In this document: in pieces, positions 9,020 through 12,888 of the stretch
How positions within the stretch are numbered: position 1 is the first letter of the stretch
Layout of the letters: every line of letters begins with the position of its first letter
NCBI GenBank assembly: GCA_001430745.1
Contig: KQ482041.1
Coordinates: 845,093-857,980, forward strand
Origin: Auxenochlorella pyrenoidosa
Lineage: Eukaryota; Chlorophyta; Trebouxiophyceae; Chlorellales; Chlorellaceae
Direction of reading: 5' to 3'
Length of the DNA: 12,888 nucleotides
Position numbers and translations under genes: made by a program
Notes under the pieces: generated by a model
Told to the model about the DNA's origin: nothing
Databases searched by the model: none
Seen by the model: the letters and a program-made list of their open reading frames with translations, nothing else

Positions 9020-10954
9020 CTACGCTTGCGGCGCTCCCTGCACCCTCGCCGCTGCCCCCCGCACAATCACTGCCTGCACACCTGATACGAGCTTGGCTGC
9101 CACAGCGTCCTGCTGCTGCCCGGCCAGCGACCGGCGAGTCACCTGCAGCGCCGGGCCGCCAGCTGCCAGCGGCGCTGCCAGTGCGGGTGCGGCAGCCCGC
9201 CTGGCTGGTGCTGTGGTAGGATGCAGCGAGGACCGCCCCCCTGCTTCCCGGCAAACCCCTGACAACATGTTGGCGATGTGGGGGGGCACGTTGCACCGCA
9301 AGCTGCAGGCAATGGCTGTGCCCGGCCTGACCGGCAGTTTGCCTGCTGTTGAGCTGCCGCGTTGGGCTGTAGGCGGCATGACCACCGATCGCAGTGGCTG
9401 AGCAGGTGCCACGCTGATGCGGGCTGGCGGGCTGGCGGCACGTGATGCAGCATCACAGCTCCAGCCTGCTGCTGCATTGCAGGGCGCTGGCTCCACACTG
9501 GGCAGGGCTGCACCTGGCCATCCTGCTGTCTGCATGAGCACTGCCGCCAGGTGCTGTTGGTACTGCTGCTGCTGGTGCTGCTGCTGCTGTTGGTGCTGCT
9601 GCATGAGCAGGCTTCTGTCCATTGCCGACTGCGTGAGGCTGGCATCCAGGTCAGCAGGAGGAGGATCACAGGGTGGTCCATCATGGTGCCCTGGCACAGG
9701 TGCTGTGGCTGCATCAGCCGCTGGCGCACCTTCCACCCTGCCAGGCTTCATCAGCGCCATAGCCTGCACAGCGCACCCACACCCCACAATGCTATGCATG
9801 TTGGTCACTGTGGGTGTATGTCATACAACTCGCATGTCCTGCAGGGCAACTGCCAAGTGGGTTTGGTGCCTTGAGCAGCCCAGCTGCCGCACCTCCAGGT
9901 TGAGGGCGCACACGCCCCGCATGAACGCCCTGCGCATGCCCTGCTCCAGATATGCCCGAGCCTGCAGCGCAGCTGCCAGCGCTGCCTCTACCTCGGCCAG
10001 TCGCTGCACAGCAGGGCGGCAGGATGGGTCTGTCACGAGACCATGCCTGGAGGCTGGCCAGCCGTAGGAATGTGCAACTGTACATATAAATAAGCAATTT
10101 GCAAACAAGTGCTGAAAGCTGCGCCCCACCTGTGTCTGCTGTGCAGCGGCGCTCGAGGCCTCCAGGAGCCGCTGCTCTGCTCGTGCAGAAGCGGCAGACT
10201 GCTCCCTGGCCTGCGGAACGATGGATGTGGCGGTTTGCGCAGGGCTGAAAACACATGACTGAATGCTTGACAGAACCAAAGGCAAAGACATCAGACATGC
10301 TTTTGGTATACAACAACTTCAGACCGCACCTGTGCGCGCTTTGCCATGGCAGCCAAAGCTCGCCACACTGCCAGCACCCGCGGCTGCAGCCAGCCAAGCT
10401 CATGGTGACGCACCGCCACCTGCAGGCTTCGCTCCAGGCGCCGCTGCCTGCAGGAAGACCATGTTGACACCCAGTTTCAGTGGGCTTGGAGGCACGAGAC
10501 TTTTGCCCTAGCATTTACAGTGGGCTCTCCATAGCTCCTGCACAGCAGGCTGCGAAGACGAAGCAACCCACCGTTGTGTCTGCTCTCGCCAGGCCCGCCA
10601 AACGGTGCACACAAGGGTGTGATGCCGTCGCCAGAGCACCGAGCGGTGCAGCATGTGGCCCATGCGACGCTGCACCTCTTGCTGCTTCTCAATGTGGGCG
10701 ACCGCAGAACGCAGTTGATGCTGCAGCTCTGCAATCTCTGCTGCTGCCCGGCTGCCCGTTTCTTCCATCACTGCTTGCTGCTCGGCTGTGCGCCGCTTCC
10801 AGTCCAGCAGGCGGGAGAGCAAATCTCGCCGCAGCAGCTGGCTGTGCTGGTCCAGTGCCAATGCTGCAGCCTCGAGCTCTGCGTCATCACTGGCAGGGGG
10901 CGCCGGAGCGGCGCCGGCGCCCTCGGCCGGGCTGCCACTCAGCAGCGGTGGCAT
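9020..10954 (-). CDS. POC5: POC5-like centriolar protein
   Basis: Centrin-binding protein of the centriole/basal-body distal lumen and inner scaffold. Exons on the complement: 10572-10954, 10330-10447, 10130-10210, 9893-10003, 9020-9763; phases agree and give 478 residues (human POC5: 575). Evidence: tryptophan-containing Sfi1-like segments around W52, around M99-W122 (RRMGHM...VWRAWREQTQR) and W147-W156 (VLAVWRALAAMAKR); an Ala/Gln/Glu-rich coiled coil (168-215); and the block MRRAFMRGVCALNLEAMALM (217-236), nearly identical to human POC5 as I remember it, completed exactly across the intron at 9764-9892. The last 245 residues are low-complexity with a Gln/His run (286-302). The start at 10954 is the first ATG where codon bias becomes coding-like. 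An in-frame upstream ATG near 11143 would add a hydrophobic stretch encoded by AT-richer DNA and seems less likely. The gene diverges from the I9-like gene. Confidence 0.85.
9551..9603 (-). repeat. Imperfect CAG/CAA/CAC repeat encoding Gln/His run in POC5
   Basis: The minus strand carries a run of CAG and CAA codons with interspersed CAC and one TAC, encoding about 17 residues that are nearly all Gln or His (286-302). It is an imperfect trinucleotide repeat inside the disordered C-terminal exon and may vary in length between strains. Confidence 0.7.
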
Positions 10955-11617
10955 CCGTGTCAGTGCCTCCGCATCGTCCCGCAAAGGTTGGGCTGTCGTT
11001 TCTGCCGCTTTCACTTGTCGTTCGTTTCGTGCGCCATGTGATATCTCCTTGGACTGTTGCGAACGCGTTGACCGATGCGCCAATGGCGGGAAGAATAACA
11101 ACTTCGGACAGGGAGCGAAAAAAAGGAGGGAGAAGGGGGCCATGGAGACAGCTGCATGGCCTCGCAATTGCCCCAAAGCAGTGTTCCTCCGCGTCCTGTG
11201 CATGGCTTCTTTGCAACGTGTCAGACTTTCGAACTGCGAAAATCACGCGAAAGGGGCTGCAAGGGTTTCGCAGACACCCTTGGTGGCGCCCTCGAGCCGT
11301 TCGCCGTTCCTCAGGTGTGGCTCAGAGAAATTTGAGAACCGTCCAGTGCTCTCTGAGCAGCCGCCGCCCCCTTTCACGCATCCCCGCGATGCCGCCGCCA
11401 CCGCCACCGCTCTCTGCCCATAGCTGCTGCCGCTGTTGTTGTCTGCAAGCGCTGAGCGGTCCAGGTTCACCAACTGCTTATCTACAATCAATCGGACAGG
11501 TCAAGGAGACTCAGAGTGAAGCGTGTGCAAGCTGGGCGCCCAACCTGCACCAACTGTTTGGATGCTCCACCTGCATCCACGCCGTGCAGGCGCCGGCGGC
11601 CGGCGGGCGTGTGGCGA
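10955..11617. other. Divergent promoter region, POC5 and I9-like gene
   Basis: This 663-bp stretch separates two start codons pointing apart and should hold both promoters and 5' UTRs. The centre (about 11040-11280) is less GC-rich, with an A-rich run at 11119-11125. It holds ACGCGT at 11063-11068 and GCGCCAAT at 11077-11084, which read on the minus strand as an MCB-like box and ATTGGCGC (fits the E2F consensus WTTSSCSS, overlapping a CCAAT box). No coding frame with the local codon bias is present except a possible upstream extension of POC5. Confidence 0.5.
11063..11084 (-). promoter_or_regulatory. MCB-like box plus E2F-like site upstream of POC5
   Basis: ACGCGT (11063-11068) and ATTGGCGC on the minus strand (11084-11077) lie 9 bp apart, about 110-130 bp upstream of the chosen POC5 start. 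E2F/DP drives S-phase genes in green algae, and centriole genes are commonly cell-cycle regulated. Each motif is short and could occur by chance, so function is inferred only. Confidence 0.25.
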
Positions 11618-12308
11618 ATGCCCTTGGCGCGCGTCTGGCTGGCCCTGTTGCTCCTGGCGGCCACGCAGCGGGCCGGTGGAGCGCCTGCCGGCGCCGCTGC
11701 TGCACCAGAGATGAATGCTGACGCCCCAGGCCCCGCGCCGGCCCCGGCTGACGGGTGCCCGTTCACGCTGCGGGTGGCTGGCCAGCTCATACCCGTGGCG
11801 CGCGCTCCGCAGGAGGCACGCTACATCATTGTGAGCGCGGGCAGCGTCATTTGCATCCGTGTGGTGCCTGGTGGGCGTGGGCTCGCACTGCCGCCGGTGA
11901 CTTGCCTGCTGCCGCACTCAGCCCTGCTGGGGGCCGCCCGCGCCCTCACTGAGGTGCAGGCCTGCCGGAGCATGGAGCAGCGCGCGCAGCTGGCAGAGCT
12001 CATGGCTGCAGGCAAGCAGGGCGGTGCAGGCGGCGGCGCGGCAGCCCTCGCCCCGCTCACCCAGACGATGCCGCTGCTGGTGGGCAACCTCTCTCGCGCG
12101 CACCTGCTGTGGCTCTGCCAAGACCTCCAGGCCTCGGCCTGTGTAGACTACATCGAGCGCGACGAGAAGGTGAGCAGTGAGGCATGGTCGGTGTGGCCAG
12201 CAGAAACTTTGAAGACGCGGTGGCCAGTGTGCACGAGGCGCGCGCTTTGCCAACCAATCGGCCAGGCGCATGCCTGCCCCGCCCGATATGCAGGTGTCCA
12301 TCTTCTAG
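11618..12308 (+). CDS. Small secreted protein, possible stand-alone inhibitor I9 (subtilisin propeptide)-like
   Basis: Exons 11618-12169 and 12294-12308 give 188 residues ending ...DYIERDEKVSIF. If 11831-11959 is also an intron, the protein is 145 residues. The start at 11618 is the first ATG in frame and opens a clear signal peptide (MPLARVWLALLLLAATQRAGG). The mature part runs from a Pro/Ala-rich linker through ARYIIV (about 67-72), an Ala/Gln helix (SMEQRAQLAELMAAG) and LSRAHLLWLCQDLQASACVDYIERDEKV. This order, RYIxx, helix, 'sxaxLxxLxxxxxVxYIExD', is the pattern of I9 propeptides, which fold and inhibit subtilases; plants have free-standing I9 proteins of similar size. The shorter spliced form fits the domain length (about 75 residues) better. 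Family assignment is tentative: no subtilase catalytic domain follows within the window, although a longer intron leading to one outside cannot be excluded. Confidence 0.5.
11831..11959 (+). other. Possible stop-free intron (129 bp) in the I9-like gene
   Basis: A good donor (ATT|GTGAGCG) and an acceptor (GAGGTGCAG|GCC) enclose 43 open codons in the same phase. Removing them joins RYII to ACRSMEQRAQLAELM and gives a domain of normal I9 length; retaining them inserts a 43-residue segment with two cysteines. Sequence alone does not decide. Confidence 0.45.
12294..12308 (+). other. 15-bp terminal coding micro-exon of the I9-like gene
   Basis: After the donor AAG|GTGAGC at 12170, the first phase-compatible acceptor is CGATATGCAG at 12293, followed by GTG TCC ATC TTC TAG. 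The resulting end, IERDEKVSIF, resembles the short hydrophobic end of I9 modules. The rest of this exon would be 3' UTR. Reading straight through the intron instead would add residues without family resemblance. Confidence 0.5.
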
Positions 12309-12783
12309 CTCATGCACTACCAGGCGCTGGCTTGTGTGCCTGAAGGCCCTGAACGATTGAACGCCAGCGGTGCTGAGATGTTGCCTCCTCTATCTGCCGC
12401 GCCCAATATATTCTTACCTGATTCAAGCAGCAGTGTACAGTTGCACTGCCTGCTCCCTGATCTGTCCTGCATTCCTCTGCGTTCCGCTGCATTTTTTGCT
12501 CATGCTCTTGTTGCCTCCTTGCCTGCCTCCTGGTGGCATTCCCCTCGGCACTGGCATCTTGTCAACCCATGTGCCCAAACATCAGGCGTGTTGATGGGAC
12601 ATAGGTAGACCATGGTACTGGGGGGGCTCCTTCTCAGGCTTGGCACCGCCGCTAGGGTTCATCAGCTGGTCCCATGCACGCTTGGTTCAGACCTCTGCTT
12701 GCACCGCACTGGCGACAAGCACAGAGGCGCAGCGAGGCGAGCATGCCACGCACGCATGCCCGGGCCGTGCGCCAGCGTGGGCG
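12309..12783. other. Convergent 3' region, no gene seen
   Basis: This region lies between the predicted stop of the I9-like gene and the stop of the minus-strand gene at the right edge. The sequence is AT-richer and pyrimidine-rich on the plus strand, and no frame has the local codon bias. No TGTAA was seen on either strand, so both polyadenylation sites remain undefined. If the I9-like model is wrong, part of this could be intron. Confidence 0.5.
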
Positions 12784-12888
12784 TCACTGCGAGAGCGAGC
12801 GCATGAAGCGCTGCAGCCCCGAGAGGGTCACGCCCAGCTGGTTGATGAAGCCGGCGCCGCCGCTGCCCTGCTGCCCGCCCTCTGCCCC
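12784..12888 (-). CDS. C-terminal 34 codons of an unidentified protein (partial)
   Basis: On the minus strand a frame open to the right edge ends with TGA at 12786-12784. It encodes a Gly/Gln-rich stretch followed by GFINQLGVTLSGLQRFMRSLSQ. Nearly every codon ends in G or C, matching the coding signature of the other genes here, and the position (convergent with the I9-like gene) fits the alternating layout. The last 20 residues could form an amphipathic helix. I do not recognise the family, and the rest of the gene lies outside the window. Confidence 0.5.
   Translation of the reverse strand, partial: GAEGGQQGSGGAGFINQLGVTLSGLQRFMRSLSQ

Noticed and set aside
9551..9874. Leucine-rich plus-strand frame resembling a membrane helix
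   Set aside because: It is the antisense of the POC5 CAG repeat; CTG/CTT read as Leu.
10508..11203. Upstream extension of POC5 from ATGs near 11143 or 11203
   Set aside because: The added segment is encoded by AT-richer DNA with non-coding-like codon use and includes a hydrophobic run unexpected for a centriole protein. It was kept only as an alternative start.
11516..11617. Start of the I9-like protein at 11516
   Set aside because: The codon there is GTG, not a normal eukaryotic start; ATG at 11618 immediately precedes a signal peptide.
1..12888. tRNA genes, CRISPR arrays, insertion sequences, viral genes
   Set aside because: Scanned by eye on both strands; no cloverleaf with a matching T-arm, no spaced direct repeats, and no transposase, integrase or reverse-transcriptase motifs were seen.

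Overview
The window looks like nuclear DNA of a GC-rich unicellular green alga, most likely a trebouxiophyte such as Chlorella or a relative. The genes are split by short introns (about 98-371 bp) with GT...TGCAG borders. Codons end almost always in G or C, intergenic DNA is clearly less GC-rich, and the encoded proteins resemble plant and green-algal families. All exon models are hand-built from splice-site and phase matching; no alignment or transcript data were available.

Layout: (1) 1-3013, minus strand: first nine coding exons of a NUP107/Nup84 nuclear-pore scaffold gene, running off the left edge. (2) 3014-4283: a 1.27-kb divergent intergenic region with two adjacent perfect palindromes. 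(3) 4284-8553, plus strand: a complete seven- or eight-exon ZIP-family metal transporter of the GufA/ZupT-like plant type (compare Arabidopsis At3g08650), with a signal peptide, a long N-terminal coiled-coil extension and a His-rich loop. (4) 8554-9019: convergent 3' region. (5) 9020-10954, minus strand: a five-exon POC5-type centriolar protein gene with tryptophan-rich centrin-binding-like repeats and the family's AFMRGVCALNLEAM block. (6) 10955-11617: divergent promoter region. (7) 11618-12308, plus strand: a small secreted protein, tentatively a stand-alone inhibitor-I9/subtilisin-propeptide-like protein. (8) 12309-12783: convergent 3' region. (9) 12784-12888, minus strand: the last 34 codons of an unidentified gene.

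The genes do not form an obvious pathway. They are single-copy-style eukaryotic genes in alternating orientation, sharing two divergent promoter regions (NUP107/ZIP and POC5/I9-like) and two convergent ends (ZIP/POC5 and I9-like/unknown). I found no mobile element, tRNA, rRNA, CRISPR array or convincing new multi-gene system. The most unusual items are the domain architecture of the ZIP protein, the POC5 gene in what is probably a non-flagellate lineage, very small coding exons (19 and 15 bp), a probable GC-AG intron, and stop-free introns whose length is a multiple of three.
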